Source of the DNA: JAPHTQ01 sp050288165
GTDB lineage: Bacteria; Pseudomonadota; Gammaproteobacteria; Thiohalomonadales; Thiohalomonadaceae
Reading direction: 5' to 3'
Assembly (NCBI GenBank): GCA_050288165.1
Contig: JBNKDG010000001.1
Coordinates: 124,001-188,000 of the forward strand
Length of the DNA stretch: 64,000 nt
Positions 9,219 to 17,360 of this stretch are shown in pieces (the stretch's first letter is position 1; every line of letters begins with the position of its first letter). The notes under the pieces are model-generated. The model saw only the letters and a program-made list of their open reading frames with translations. It was not told the origin of the DNA and searched no databases. The translations under genes and the position numbers were made by a program.

Positions 9219-9395
9219 TATGGTTGCCTGTTGTGTTACCCGTAGGTGGGAATCCCGGCTGGTTATTCGACGAAGCGGGGATGCAGTGCATCACTCAATA
9301 CTAGGAGAAATACCGTCCCGTTTCCTTAAAGCCAGGAATACGGGGCTTCATGCTAAAATCTCGCGCGGTTACTCACTATTTCAGCGGGATTATCC

Positions 9396-10628
9396 ATGGC
9401 AGTACGCACCAGCCACACCCATCCACTTCAGATAGCAGCCGTCCAGGCGAGCCCGTCGCATGGACGGATCGGTATCACCTTCTGCCCGGGCAAGTGCGAC
9501 CTGTATGCCCACACCGGTGCCTGGCAGCGCGACCTCGGTATCGATCTGGATACCATCGCCGCCTGGGGCGCGAAGCTGGTCGTGACTCTGGTGGAACCGG
9601 CGGAACTCAGGGAACTCAAGGTGCCACTGCTCGGGCACGAAATTAAGCAACGTGGCATTGAGTGGTTCCATCTGCCGATTGCCGACTACTCCGTGCCGAC
9701 AAGGAAGTTCGAAGAAGAGTGGCTGACAGAGGGTCGCGAGATCCGCGAGAGGCTGCGCAACGGAGACGATGTGCTGGTGCACTGCAAGGGTGGCCTCGGC
9801 CGGGCGGGGATGATCGCCGCCCGGCTGTTGGCGGAACTGGGCATGGACCCGGAAGAGGCGATCCGCACCGTACGTCATGTGCGTAAGGGCGCCATCGAAA
9901 CACCCTCGCAACTGGCGCTGGTGCGCCGCACTTTGCCTATCACCGATCAGGAGCCGGTGATCGATACCGCCACCCTGCAACGGGTCGGCGGACAACTGGG
10001 CACCAACCCCGCAGGGATTTTTCAGGACGACAGCGGACAACGCTACTACGTGAAAACGCTGGAGTCAGTGGCCCATGCGCGTAACGAATTCATCGCAGCA
10101 AAACTCTACCAACTGGCCGGTGCGCCGACCCTGACCTATGTGCGCACCAAAGCGCCGGATCAGATCGCCACCGAATGGGTAGAACTCAACAAAAAGTGCA
10201 TCGCCCATCTCAGCGAAGAGGAACGCAAACAGGCGCAACAGTGGTTCGGTGTGCATGCCTGGACTGCCAACTGGGATGCCGCCGGTTTTGATGGCGACAA
10301 TCAGGGCGTCGCCAACGGCAAAGTGCTGACCCTCGACGTGGGCGGCGCACTGGAGTTTCGTGCTCAGGGCGATCCCAAAGGCAAAGCATTCGCTGACTGT
10401 GTTGAAGAACTCGATGTGCTACGCAGTGACAACGACAACCCACACGCGGTAAAACTCTTCGGCGATATGAGCACTGAAGAGATCGAACAGGCGATTAGTG
10501 TGGTGACACGGATTCCCGACGAACAGATTCGCCGGGTGGTTATCGAAAACGGCGGTAGTGAAAAGCTGGCTAAGAAGATGATTGCACGTAAGGCGGATAT
10601 GGATGGGCGTGTGGTGGGATATCAATAA
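9396..10628 (+). CDS. Dual protein phosphatase / kinase-like fusion protein
   Basis: A 410-residue two-domain protein. Residues 1-180 form a CDKN3-like cysteine phosphatase: HCKGGLGRAG has nucleophile Cys130 and Arg136, and Asp97 in the PIADYSVP loop is a likely general acid. Residues 190-410 resemble the HipA/actin-fragmin-kinase/PI-kinase fold: Lys220 in YYVKTL, Glu231 in ARNEF, a WTANWDAAGFDGDN catalytic loop (Asp294, Asn302) and a metal-binding LDVGGAL (Asp314). The polypeptide may therefore both add and remove phosphate, or the kinase part may be regulatory. The substrate is unknown. It is divergent from the cyclase gene and borders an accessory segment. Confidence 0.8.
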   Translation: MAVRTSHTHPLQIAAVQASPSHGRIGITFCPGKCDLYAHTGAWQRDLGIDLDTIAAWGAKLVVTLVEPAELRELKVPLLGHEIKQRGIEWFHLPIADYSVPTRKFEEEWLTEGREIRERLRNGDDVLVHCKGGLGRAGMIAARLLAELGMDPEEAIRTVRHVRKGAIETPSQLALVRRTLPITDQEPVIDTATLQRVGGQLGTNPAGIFQDDSGQRYYVKTLESVAHARNEFIAAKLYQLAGAPTLTYVRTKAPDQIATEWVELNKKCIAHLSEEERKQAQQWFGVHAWTANWDAAGFDGDNQGVANGKVLTLDVGGALEFRAQGDPKGKAFADCVEELDVLRSDNDNPHAVKLFGDMSTEEIEQAISVVTRIPDEQIRRVVIENGGSEKLAKKMIARKADMDGRVVGYQ

Positions 10629-10724
10629 GTCTGACCTGACCCCACTTATTATGGTGTGTCATCCATGCAAGTTAATAAAAGGGCTCTCCCCCCCTTGTTT
10701 TTGATCTGTTCTGTCTCTTTAATA

Positions 10725-12257
10725 TTAAGCGTAGCCTTTATGAAGAACGTATGTTCGTATGCCATACTGTATAGCAATATTTTGCTTTTTGTTTAATCGG
10801 TACGGTTCAGGAGAAGATAGTGGTTCTCGACATTTGAATGTAAACCATCCCTTGTCATCTACATTTCCGATTACCGATCTATCGAATAAATACTCCATTA
10901 GTTCCCCGGGATTAATGTCGCTGCATTGTTCGGTAAATATTCTCGTGGCTTCCTCATATGACTTGTAATCGTGACACATTTCGCCAAGGGCATTAAAAAT
11001 CGTTTCAATTTGTGTTGAATCGTAAAATGATGACAATTCATTTTTAAGTTCTTTAGCCAATTCCTCGGCATAGTTATTGAGAAGAGTATGGATGGCTTGT
11101 TTTGATAGCGGGAAGCGATATGCACCATTTTCTAATGGTCTAAATAGAAGTAGTAGGTCTCTTGGTCTAAAAAGCGTGTTGTTCAGAATAGTTTTGAAAG
11201 TTGACTTCCTATCTTCATAGTCATCAACAAGGCTTAACCATGGATCAGTGCTGTCGACCTGAAACATGGCCTTTTTGAATGCATACAGGATTCGCTTATT
11301 GATGAATTTCTTAATATTTAAATGGTTGATGTCTTGGCCGGCTGTGTAATCGTCTTGATACCAATTAATTTTTGCAGAATAGGATGAAAATATTTTCGCG
11401 GTATCCGCATATCTGGATGATAGGTATGATTCGATATCATCGCGTATCAGTATTATGGCCTTTGCGTTGAGTGAGCTTTTGCCAAAGACGTCATTGTTTA
11501 TGTGTCTACACACTCTGATTAAGTTAACGAGTGAGTCACATGATAGTTTGTCATTGATTGAGAAGCCGACATCGAGGTCGTCGAAGAATAGAACGTATGA
11601 ATTGTTGTTGTTTTGTTCCTCCTCTGAGGATAGGAGTGCAACTATTACTTCTTCAAGGTGCGGCAGTAACTTATGAAAGTTCGCTCTGGAAGACTTGGTT
11701 TCAACTTGCTTGTTGATATTTGTTCTTAAAAACCTGTTGAATTGCTCGACATTAACATCGAAGCCGTGCTTTTTTATGAGCTCCTTTATTTCGTATTCCT
11801 GAATATCTATGTAGCCAGAATTTTTCTTTAAAAACTGTCTTAAGAGCTCATAATTTTTATTATCTGATACGTTCTCATTAAAGGCGAATAGCTTTAGTAT
11901 GTTTGTGTATATGAGCCACTTGAATAGGGCCTCACTATCGACATTTATTCCCTCTTCGTGCCCTAGTTGCACTATCCTTTCTAAAGAAAAATCACTTTTT
12001 CGTATGAATTTGCAGAACAAATTTGGCTGAAGCACTGCTTCATGCCACACATACTCCGCAAAAGCACTTTTTCCGCTTCCTTTTCTGCCAACAACGATGA
12101 ATTTCTCATGTGTGAGTTGCGGCAATAACTGGTGATAATCCTCGTAAACCTCACACAGGGGTACTCTGGCATTTGGATTTGCATCGGCTTCTGCTTCGGG
12201 TGATCCCAAATATATGCCATCTCTCTTTTGTCCTTTTAGCAATGAGCTGAAAACCAT
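10725..12257 (-). CDS. P-loop ATPase, Sll1717-like
   Basis: A 510-residue protein resembling the P-loop ATPase Sll1717 family. Walker A is GRKGSGKS at 57-64, Walker B is VLFFDDLD at 222-229, and a FRPRD motif at 363-367 may supply an Arg finger or sensor. No nuclease or membrane domain is evident; the second half is helical. The gene is visibly A+T-rich with many Asn/Lys/Ile codons unlike its neighbours, a sign of horizontal transfer. Related ATPases occur in variable islands and some are suspected of phage defence, but nothing in this sequence proves that. Confidence 0.75.
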   Translation of the reverse strand: MVFSSLLKGQKRDGIYLGSPEAEADANPNARVPLCEVYEDYHQLLPQLTHEKFIVVGRKGSGKSAFAEYVWHEAVLQPNLFCKFIRKSDFSLERIVQLGHEEGINVDSEALFKWLIYTNILKLFAFNENVSDNKNYELLRQFLKKNSGYIDIQEYEIKELIKKHGFDVNVEQFNRFLRTNINKQVETKSSRANFHKLLPHLEEVIVALLSSEEEQNNNNSYVLFFDDLDVGFSINDKLSCDSLVNLIRVCRHINNDVFGKSSLNAKAIILIRDDIESYLSSRYADTAKIFSSYSAKINWYQDDYTAGQDINHLNIKKFINKRILYAFKKAMFQVDSTDPWLSLVDDYEDRKSTFKTILNNTLFRPRDLLLLFRPLENGAYRFPLSKQAIHTLLNNYAEELAKELKNELSSFYDSTQIETIFNALGEMCHDYKSYEEATRIFTEQCSDINPGELMEYLFDRSVIGNVDDKGWFTFKCREPLSSPEPYRLNKKQNIAIQYGIRTYVLHKGYA

Positions 12258-12429
12258 ACCTCTGTCCCTTTTGGTGCGATGTAAATTGGATAATCTCGTT
12301 CGAATCGTGATGCTGGCGGTTACGTGTAATATATAACTATTCCATTTCGTGAGTACTGATCGAGGTTCCTATCGCTCGCTAATTTCTTAGCTTTTTTTAC
12401 GCCTATCGTTTGTCGGTGGCAACTGTGAT

Positions 12430-12460
12430 CATTGCGTCGCCGCCAATATCCCCCTCAACA
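12430..12460 (-). pseudogene. Remnant of a hyfI-like 3' end
   Basis: Read on the minus strand, these bases encode LRGILAATQ followed by a stop. This closely matches the C-terminus of the hyfI-like gene at 13620 (LLRGILAVTE, stop), and 14 bases are identical (GCCAATATCCCCCT on the plus strand). It looks like a leftover gene end on the far side of the inserted repeat and toxin-antitoxin segment. Confidence 0.5.
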
Positions 12461-12461
12461 T

Positions 12462-12525
12462 ATTTAAAGGGGTCGTAGCCCTTTTCTGACCTTATTTAAA
12501 GGGGTCGTAGCCCTTTTCTGACCTT
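12462..12525. repeat. Two tandem copies of a 32-bp repeat
   Basis: Exact copies occupy 12462-12493 and 12494-12525. Each unit contains the small inverted repeat AAAGGG / CCCTTT and a TCTGACC core similar to REP-like elements. The second copy supplies part of the stop codon of the HTH gene that ends at 12524. A related GTCTGACCTGACCCC string occurs at 10629, just after the phosphatase-kinase gene. Confidence 0.85.
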
Positions 12526-12874
12526 ACGCCGCCACAATCCGAAACTCGGTAGCCTTGGCCACCGGGCGCACACGTCGCTTATCCCGTTTCATTTCGACAA
12601 TGCCGTAATTGGACATGGTTTTCAGGGTGCGAGAGAGATTGCCTGGCTTGCGCCCCGTGGTTTCTGCCAGTTCAGAAATGGATTCCGGCTTGGTTTCCAT
12701 GATGACTTTCAGCAGTGCGCAGTTTTCGTCGCTCAGGACTTCGGCCAGCGATCTCATGGAGGTGAACCAGACTTTGGGTTCGCCCGGTTTCGGTTTGTAT
12801 TTACCGCGGGCGATAGCCAGCATCCGCTCGCGGATCTTTTCCTGAGGCATGACTCCGATTGCGAAAGGTTTCAT
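12524..12874 (-). CDS. HTH transcriptional regulator (HVO_A0114-like), third gene of a toxin-antitoxin operon
   Basis: A 116-residue winged-helix protein. The segment SISELAETTGRKPGNLSRTLKTM is a MarR-like recognition helix region, followed by a basic wing (MKRDKRRVRPVA). It resembles the HVO_A0114-type DNA-binding proteins often found beside toxin-antitoxin genes. It starts 17 bases after the hepT stop with a GGAGG upstream, so it is the third gene of mntA-hepT. The likely role is autoregulation of the operon. Confidence 0.8.
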   Translation of the reverse strand: MKPFAIGVMPQEKIRERMLAIARGKYKPKPGEPKVWFTSMRSLAEVLSDENCALLKVIMETKPESISELAETTGRKPGNLSRTLKTMSNYGIVEMKRDKRRVRPVAKATEFRIVAA

Positions 12875-12891
12875 TTTTCCACCACCTCCGA

Positions 12892-13242
12892 TCAGAGTCC
12901 TTTTCTAATCCCGCGGAGCATCTCAACCAACTCAGGCACATCATCCTGTATGATGCTCCAAAGGGTGTCATTGTCGATGCCCAGATACCCATGAATTAAT
13001 CGGTTACGGGTCGCGATAATCATGCGCCAAGGGATATCAGGATTAGCGTCTCTGATCTCATCTGGGATATGGTTGGCTGCTTCGCCAATAAGTTCCAAAT
13101 TTCGCAACGTCGCGTCATAGGTCAACCCGTTCGCTACGAAACCAGTCTGATCCACCCCTTCAGTGTATGCCAGCACCCTGGTCGCAAAATCGAGCATATC
13201 ATCGATGTAGAAACGCCATTCGCGTTTGCTGTCATCAGACAT
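12892..13242 (-). CDS. hepT: HepT-like ribonuclease toxin
   Basis: A 116-residue HEPN-domain protein (DUF86). The catalytic RX4HXY motif is intact as RNRLIHGY near residue 85. HepT toxins cleave RNA and are neutralised by the partner MntA, which AMPylates the motif Tyr. The ATG at 13242 overlaps the end of mntA by 8 bases (AATGTCTGA), which is typical translational coupling of this pair. Confidence 0.92.
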   Translation of the reverse strand: MSDDSKREWRFYIDDMLDFATRVLAYTEGVDQTGFVANGLTYDATLRNLELIGEAANHIPDEIRDANPDIPWRMIIATRNRLIHGYLGIDNDTLWSIIQDDVPELVEMLRGIRKGL

Positions 13243-13525
13243 TAATCTGCTCCCGTTCGATGTATGGGCGTAACTCTGGCCTGAGCGCCTTTTCGGTGAC
13301 CAGGTCGACCGGACGGCCGAGCAGGTCTTCCAGATAAAACTGCACGCCGAAATAACGCTTTGAAGTGGCTGGACCATCAAAATCGACCAGAACATCTACG
13401 TCGCTGTCGTCCGTGGCAGAGTCGCGTACCGTCGAACCAAACAGAGCCAGACGGGTTACTCCGAAACGGGCCTGCAATTCGGGTTTATTACTTCGCAGTA
13501 GTTCAAGAGTGTGCTGCCTGTCCAT
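13235..13525 (-). CDS. mntA: MntA-like nucleotidyltransferase antitoxin
   Basis: A 96-residue minimal nucleotidyltransferase. The GSX10DXD motif is seen as GSTVRDSATDDSDVDVLVDF, with a further Asp expected in LGRPVDLVTEKAL. In the HepT/MntA system it AMPylates and inactivates the HEPN toxin. It is the first gene of a three-gene operon and is preceded by an inverted repeat at 13560. Confidence 0.93.
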   Translation of the reverse strand: MDRQHTLELLRSNKPELQARFGVTRLALFGSTVRDSATDDSDVDVLVDFDGPATSKRYFGVQFYLEDLLGRPVDLVTEKALRPELRPYIEREQINV

Positions 13526-13559
13526 GATTCAACCTCCAGCCTTATTAACCATCATGATG

Positions 13560-13577
13560 CATCAACGCCTGTTGATG
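13560..13577. promoter_or_regulatory. Inverted repeat upstream of mntA, possible operator
   Basis: CATCAAC-GCCT-GTTGATG is a perfect 7-bp inverted repeat, 35 bases upstream of the mntA start. It may be the site bound by the HTH protein of the operon. It could instead be the 3' hairpin of the hyf-like transcript, although no T-run follows. Confidence 0.4.
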
Positions 13578-13619
13578 AATATGCCCGAAGAGTGTATCAG
13601 TCGCAGATATCGTTCACCA

Positions 13620-14126
13620 TTATTCGGTTACTGCCAATATCCCCCTGAGCAATTCCATAGGCGACGGCGGACAACCGGGGATTTTGACGTTGACCGGGAT
13701 GACGTTTTCCACCGCGCCGCAGCTGGCGTAGCTCACACCGAATTCACCGCCGTTGCAGGCGCATTCGCCTGCGGCGATCACCAATCGCGGGGTCGGGGTG
13801 GCGTCGAGGGTGCGTTGCAGAGCGGCTTCCATGTGTCTTGAGACGGGGCCGGTGACCAGCAGGACGTCGGCGTGGCGGGGTGAGGCGACGAAGTGGACGC
13901 CGAAGCGTTCGATGTCGTGGTAGGCGTTATTCAGCGCGTGGATTTCCAGTTCGCAGCCGTTGCACGATCCGGCGTCCACCTGGCGGATGGCGAGGCTGCC
14001 GCCGAAGCGTTTTTGCAGGGTACGGCGCACTTCGATGCCGAGCTGTTCCAGTTCGGCGTCGTCGCGTTTGGGGGCCGGGTCGGTGACGCGGCCGGTGCTT
14101 AGGATGCGGGCGAGGATTCTTAGCAT
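13620..14126 (-). CDS. hyfI: NuoB/HyfI-like [4Fe-4S] subunit of a hydrogenase-4-like complex
   Basis: A 168-residue small subunit homologous to HyfI, HycG and NuoB. The proximal [4Fe-4S] ligands are present: CNGC in SCNGCELEIHALNN, Cys in GECACNGGEF, and Cys in IPGCPPSP. It is the last gene of the operon, separated from hyfG by 175 bases that hold a repeat. Its cluster-binding part is intact although the partner large subunit has lost NiFe ligands, so it should still carry electrons to or from a site at the subunit interface. Confidence 0.9.
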   Translation of the reverse strand: MLRILARILSTGRVTDPAPKRDDAELEQLGIEVRRTLQKRFGGSLAIRQVDAGSCNGCELEIHALNNAYHDIERFGVHFVASPRHADVLLVTGPVSRHMEAALQRTLDATPTPRLVIAAGECACNGGEFGVSYASCGAVENVIPVNVKIPGCPPSPMELLRGILAVTE

Positions 14127-14134
14127 GGGATAAA

Positions 14135-14275
14135 ACCCCTTTCATCGCAGAGACTGCGGAGGAACGCAGAGGAAATCTGTGCGGGGGGTACCCAATGGTC
14201 AGTGGCTACGAGTGATACCGTGACTGACGCCGGAATGACGGCATGCCTGGATTCCGGCCTGCGCCGGAATGACGG
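14135..14275. repeat. Dispersed palindromic repeats between hyfG and hyfI
   Basis: Two repeat types lie here. GCCGGAATGACGG occurs at 14229-14241 and 14263-14275, and ATTCCGGC-CTGC-GCCGGAAT (14251-14270) is a perfect 8-bp hairpin; this resembles the dispersed CGTCATTCCGGC elements of many proteobacteria. Bases 14140-14172 (CGCAGAGACTGCGGAGG...) resemble the family also seen at 60751. Confidence 0.75.
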
Positions 14276-14301
14276 GGTAGCGATATGTTGATGTTGATTC
14301 A

Positions 14302-15888
14302 TCATAAATCATGCCCCGAGTAGGAGCCGTTGACCGATTTGTTGCACACCGGGAAGTCGGGGACGATGTTGCCGTTGATCATCTGTTCCAGTGCGGGCCA
14401 GGTGAGCCATGAGGGGTCGCGGGGGAAGAAGCGCGAGACCTTGCCGCTTTCATCGATGCGCACGTAGCTGACGATTTCGCCGCGCCAGCCTTCGATGGCA
14501 CCGAGGCCTTCGCCAGCCTTGGCTTGCGGCCATTCATTCAGCAGCGGGCCGTCGGGCAGTTTTTCCAGCAGTTGATCCATCAGTTGCAGGGCGGTGCGGA
14601 TCTCTTCCATGCGTACTCGCACCCGCGCCGCCACGTCGCCGTCGCGGTAGACCGGTACTTTGACTTCCAGTTGGTCGTAGGGGGCATAGGGGTTGTCGCT
14701 GCGCAGGTCGAAGCCCTGGCCCGAGGCGCGGCCAACGTAGCCCACTGCGCCGAGATGTTTGGCGATGGTTGGTTTGAGGATGCCGGTGGTGAGCAGGCGG
14801 TCGTCGAGTGAGGGGTGGTCGTCGAGGATATCGAACAGTCCGGCCAACTCTTTATCGAGGGCGCGGTGTTCCGCCAGCAGCGGCGGGATCGCCGCCGGGT
14901 CGAGGTCGACCGCCATACCACCGGGGACGATGCGGTCCATCAGCAGGCGGTGGCCGAACAGTTCCGCGTTGCGCCGCAGCCACACTTCGCGCAGGCGGCC
15001 GAGCTGGTACCAGGCGAAGGTGAAGGAGACGTCGTTGCAGATGGCGGCGATGTCCCACAGGTGGTTGGCCACCCGCTCCCGTTCGCAGAGCAGGGCGCGC
15101 AGGGACAGGGCGCGCTCCGGCACGTCGCACTGTACTGCGCGTTCCATCGCCTGGCAGGCGGCCCAGGTGTGGGCCACCGTGGAGTCGCCGGAGACCCGAC
15201 CGGCGAGTCGCGCCAATGATTGCGGGTCGCGCCCTTCGGCGATCTTTTCGATCCCCTTGTGCACGTAGCCCAGCCGCTCTTCCAGCCGCAGCACCTCTTC
15301 GCCCACCGCCTGGAAGCGGAAGTGGCCCGGTTCGATGATCCCGGCGTGGACCGGGCCGACCGGGATCTCGTAGACGCCGCTGCCCTGCACCTTTTCGAAC
15401 GGGTATTCGTTGTCCGGCGGGGTGGCCTCGGGGTTTTCGCCCTGCACTGGGAAGTCGCGGCGCAGCGGGTAGCGATCCTCCGGCCACGCCTGGTGGCGGG
15501 TCCAGCGGCGCGGCGAGGGGTTGCCCTCGAAGTGCAGGCCGAGCATGTCCTGGAGGTGGCGCTCGGGGCGCTCGGCGGCGGGATAGTGAGCAGCCTGCGA
15601 CGGCAGGGTCAGGTTATCCAGCGGCACTTCGGTGCGCAGCGCCAGGTAGTCGTAGGCGTATTCGAGCAGGGCGTGCAGCACGATGACGCCGCCTTGCTGG
15701 TCGCCCCACACTGCCGCCCAGCGGGCGTCGCAGGCGGCAGCGAATTCGGCGGCCTTGGCCCAGTCCTGCGGATCGATCTCGATCAGGTGGGCCGGGGCCA
15801 GTGCAGTGGCCGACTCGGCGCGCACACGCACCTGCCGCGCTTGTAGCCGGGTCAGGAATTCGGGGAGCCAGTTGAAACGGTCGCTCAT
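14302..15888 (-). CDS. hyfG: HyfG/NuoCD-like large subunit lacking NiFe ligands
   Basis: A 528-residue fusion of a NuoC-like N-terminus (1-165) and a NuoD/hydrogenase large-subunit domain. True NiFe enzymes have two CxxC motifs. Here the first is RVSGDSTVAH at 231-240 with no Cys, and the C-terminal one is DFPVCNKSVNGSY with a single Cys. It therefore cannot bind NiFe in the usual way and belongs with the energy-converting hydrogenase-related (Ehr) type. Its start overlaps the previous stop (ATGA). The substrate of the complex is unknown. Confidence 0.9.
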   Translation of the reverse strand: MSDRFNWLPEFLTRLQARQVRVRAESATALAPAHLIEIDPQDWAKAAEFAAACDARWAAVWGDQQGGVIVLHALLEYAYDYLALRTEVPLDNLTLPSQAAHYPAAERPERHLQDMLGLHFEGNPSPRRWTRHQAWPEDRYPLRRDFPVQGENPEATPPDNEYPFEKVQGSGVYEIPVGPVHAGIIEPGHFRFQAVGEEVLRLEERLGYVHKGIEKIAEGRDPQSLARLAGRVSGDSTVAHTWAACQAMERAVQCDVPERALSLRALLCERERVANHLWDIAAICNDVSFTFAWYQLGRLREVWLRRNAELFGHRLLMDRIVPGGMAVDLDPAAIPPLLAEHRALDKELAGLFDILDDHPSLDDRLLTTGILKPTIAKHLGAVGYVGRASGQGFDLRSDNPYAPYDQLEVKVPVYRDGDVAARVRVRMEEIRTALQLMDQLLEKLPDGPLLNEWPQAKAGEGLGAIEGWRGEIVSYVRIDESGKVSRFFPRDPSWLTWPALEQMINGNIVPDFPVCNKSVNGSYSGHDL

Positions 15889-17360
15889 AGCAGGTGGCTC
15901 CGGGCGATGAGTTCAGTGGCCTGGTCCAGCCAGCGGGCGAGGAAGTCGGGGATCGACAGCCCCAGCCACAGCACCAGGATCAGGTGCAGCATCACCGGCA
16001 GCATGTTGGCCTGTACCGGCATCTGTCCTTCGGGGCGTGGGCCGTAGACCATCGGGTGCAGGTGGCGGAACAGTCCGGCAAAGGCGATCGCCAGACCCAT
16101 CAACAGCGCCACGCTGAGCCACGGCCAGCTCTGGATGGTGGCGGAGAGTAGCAGGAATTCGCTGGTGAAGACGCCGAAGGGCGGGAATCCGGCGATAGCC
16201 ACCACGCCGAGCAGTAGGCCCCAGCCGACCGCAGGCTGGGTGCGGATCAGGCCGCGGATGTGGTCGATGGCCTGGGTGCCGGCAATGTGGGTGGCGTGGC
16301 CGACGGTGACGAAGATCGCCGACTTGGTCAGCGAGTGGACCAGCATGTGCAGCAGTGCGCCGAAGGTGGCCAGCGGTCCGCCGATGCCGAAGGCAAAGGT
16401 GATCAGCCCCATGTGTTCGATGGAGGAGTAGCTGAACATCCGCTTGATGTCGCGCTGGCGATGCAGGAACAGCCCGGCGACCATGAACGAAAGCAGGCCG
16501 AAGCCCATCATCAGGTGCCCCGCCAACTGCGGGTGGTCGCCCAGGGCGAGGGCGCCGTCGGTGAGCATCTTCAGACGCACGATGGCGTAGAGGGCGACGT
16601 TGAGCAGCAGGCCGGAGAGCACCGCCGACATCGGCGTCGGGCCTTCCGAGTGGGCGTCGGGCAGCCAGTTGTGCAGCGGCACCAGGCCGACCTTGGTGCC
16701 GTAACCGACCAGCAGGAAGACGAAGGCGATGGACATGACCGTGGGGTGGAGGTTGGCCGCGTCGGCGTAGAGCGCGGTCCAGGTCAGGCCGTTGGCCGGA
16801 TCGGCCAGCGCGTGTTGCGCGGCGAAGTAGAGCAGCACGGTGCCGAACAGCGCCTGGGCGATGCCGACGCCGCAGAGGATGAAGTATTTCCACGCCGCCT
16901 CGACCGCTTCCGGGGTGCGGTAGAGGGAGACCAGCAGCACGGTGGCGAGGGTCGCACCCTCGACCGCCACCCAGACCACGCCGAGGTTGTCGGTGGTCAG
17001 CGCCAGTAGCATGGTGAACATGAAGCCCTGGAACATGGCGTGGTAGAGACGCATGTGTTTGCGCGTTACCCGGCCCGAGTCGCAGACGTGGCGCATGTAG
17101 GGGCGGGAGAAGATCGAGGTGGTGACACCGACGAAGGCGGTCAGCACCACCAGATAAACATTGAAGGCGTCGATGTGGAAACCGGTGACGGTGAGCGGGC
17201 CGCTGTCGAGCACGCCGAGCGCCAGCGCCGCCGCGCCGCCGAGGCTGACGATGGAGAAGAGCAGGTTGAGCCAGCCCGCGATCGGCAGGCTGGGGATCAG
17301 CGCCAGCAGGATCGCGCCCACCGCGGGGGTGAAGACGGTCAGTAGCAGGGGCGCGTTCAT
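15885..17360 (-). CDS. hyfF: HyfF-like antiporter-type membrane subunit
   Basis: A 491-residue polytopic protein of the NuoL/M/N and Mrp antiporter family, most like HyfF. It has about 14 membrane helices; GVVWVAVEGATLATVLLVSLY carries the conserved Glu of helix 5, and GYGTKVGLVPLHNWLPDAHSEGP is the signature lysine helix. It should move H+ or Na+ in the membrane arm. Its ATG overlaps the stop of the hyfE-like gene (ATGA). Confidence 0.93.
   Translation of the reverse strand: MNAPLLLTVFTPAVGAILLALIPSLPIAGWLNLLFSIVSLGGAAALALGVLDSGPLTVTGFHIDAFNVYLVVLTAFVGVTTSIFSRPYMRHVCDSGRVTRKHMRLYHAMFQGFMFTMLLALTTDNLGVVWVAVEGATLATVLLVSLYRTPEAVEAAWKYFILCGVGIAQALFGTVLLYFAAQHALADPANGLTWTALYADAANLHPTVMSIAFVFLLVGYGTKVGLVPLHNWLPDAHSEGPTPMSAVLSGLLLNVALYAIVRLKMLTDGALALGDHPQLAGHLMMGFGLLSFMVAGLFLHRQRDIKRMFSYSSIEHMGLITFAFGIGGPLATFGALLHMLVHSLTKSAIFVTVGHATHIAGTQAIDHIRGLIRTQPAVGWGLLLGVVAIAGFPPFGVFTSEFLLLSATIQSWPWLSVALLMGLAIAFAGLFRHLHPMVYGPRPEGQMPVQANMLPVMLHLILVLWLGLSIPDFLARWLDQATELIARSHLL

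Noticed and set aside
12462..12525. The 32-bp tandem repeat as a CRISPR array
   Set aside because: Two directly abutting copies with no spacer and no cas genes nearby.
13620..15888. An active NiFe hydrogenase
   Set aside because: The large subunit lacks both CxxC NiFe ligand pairs and no hyp maturation genes are present.
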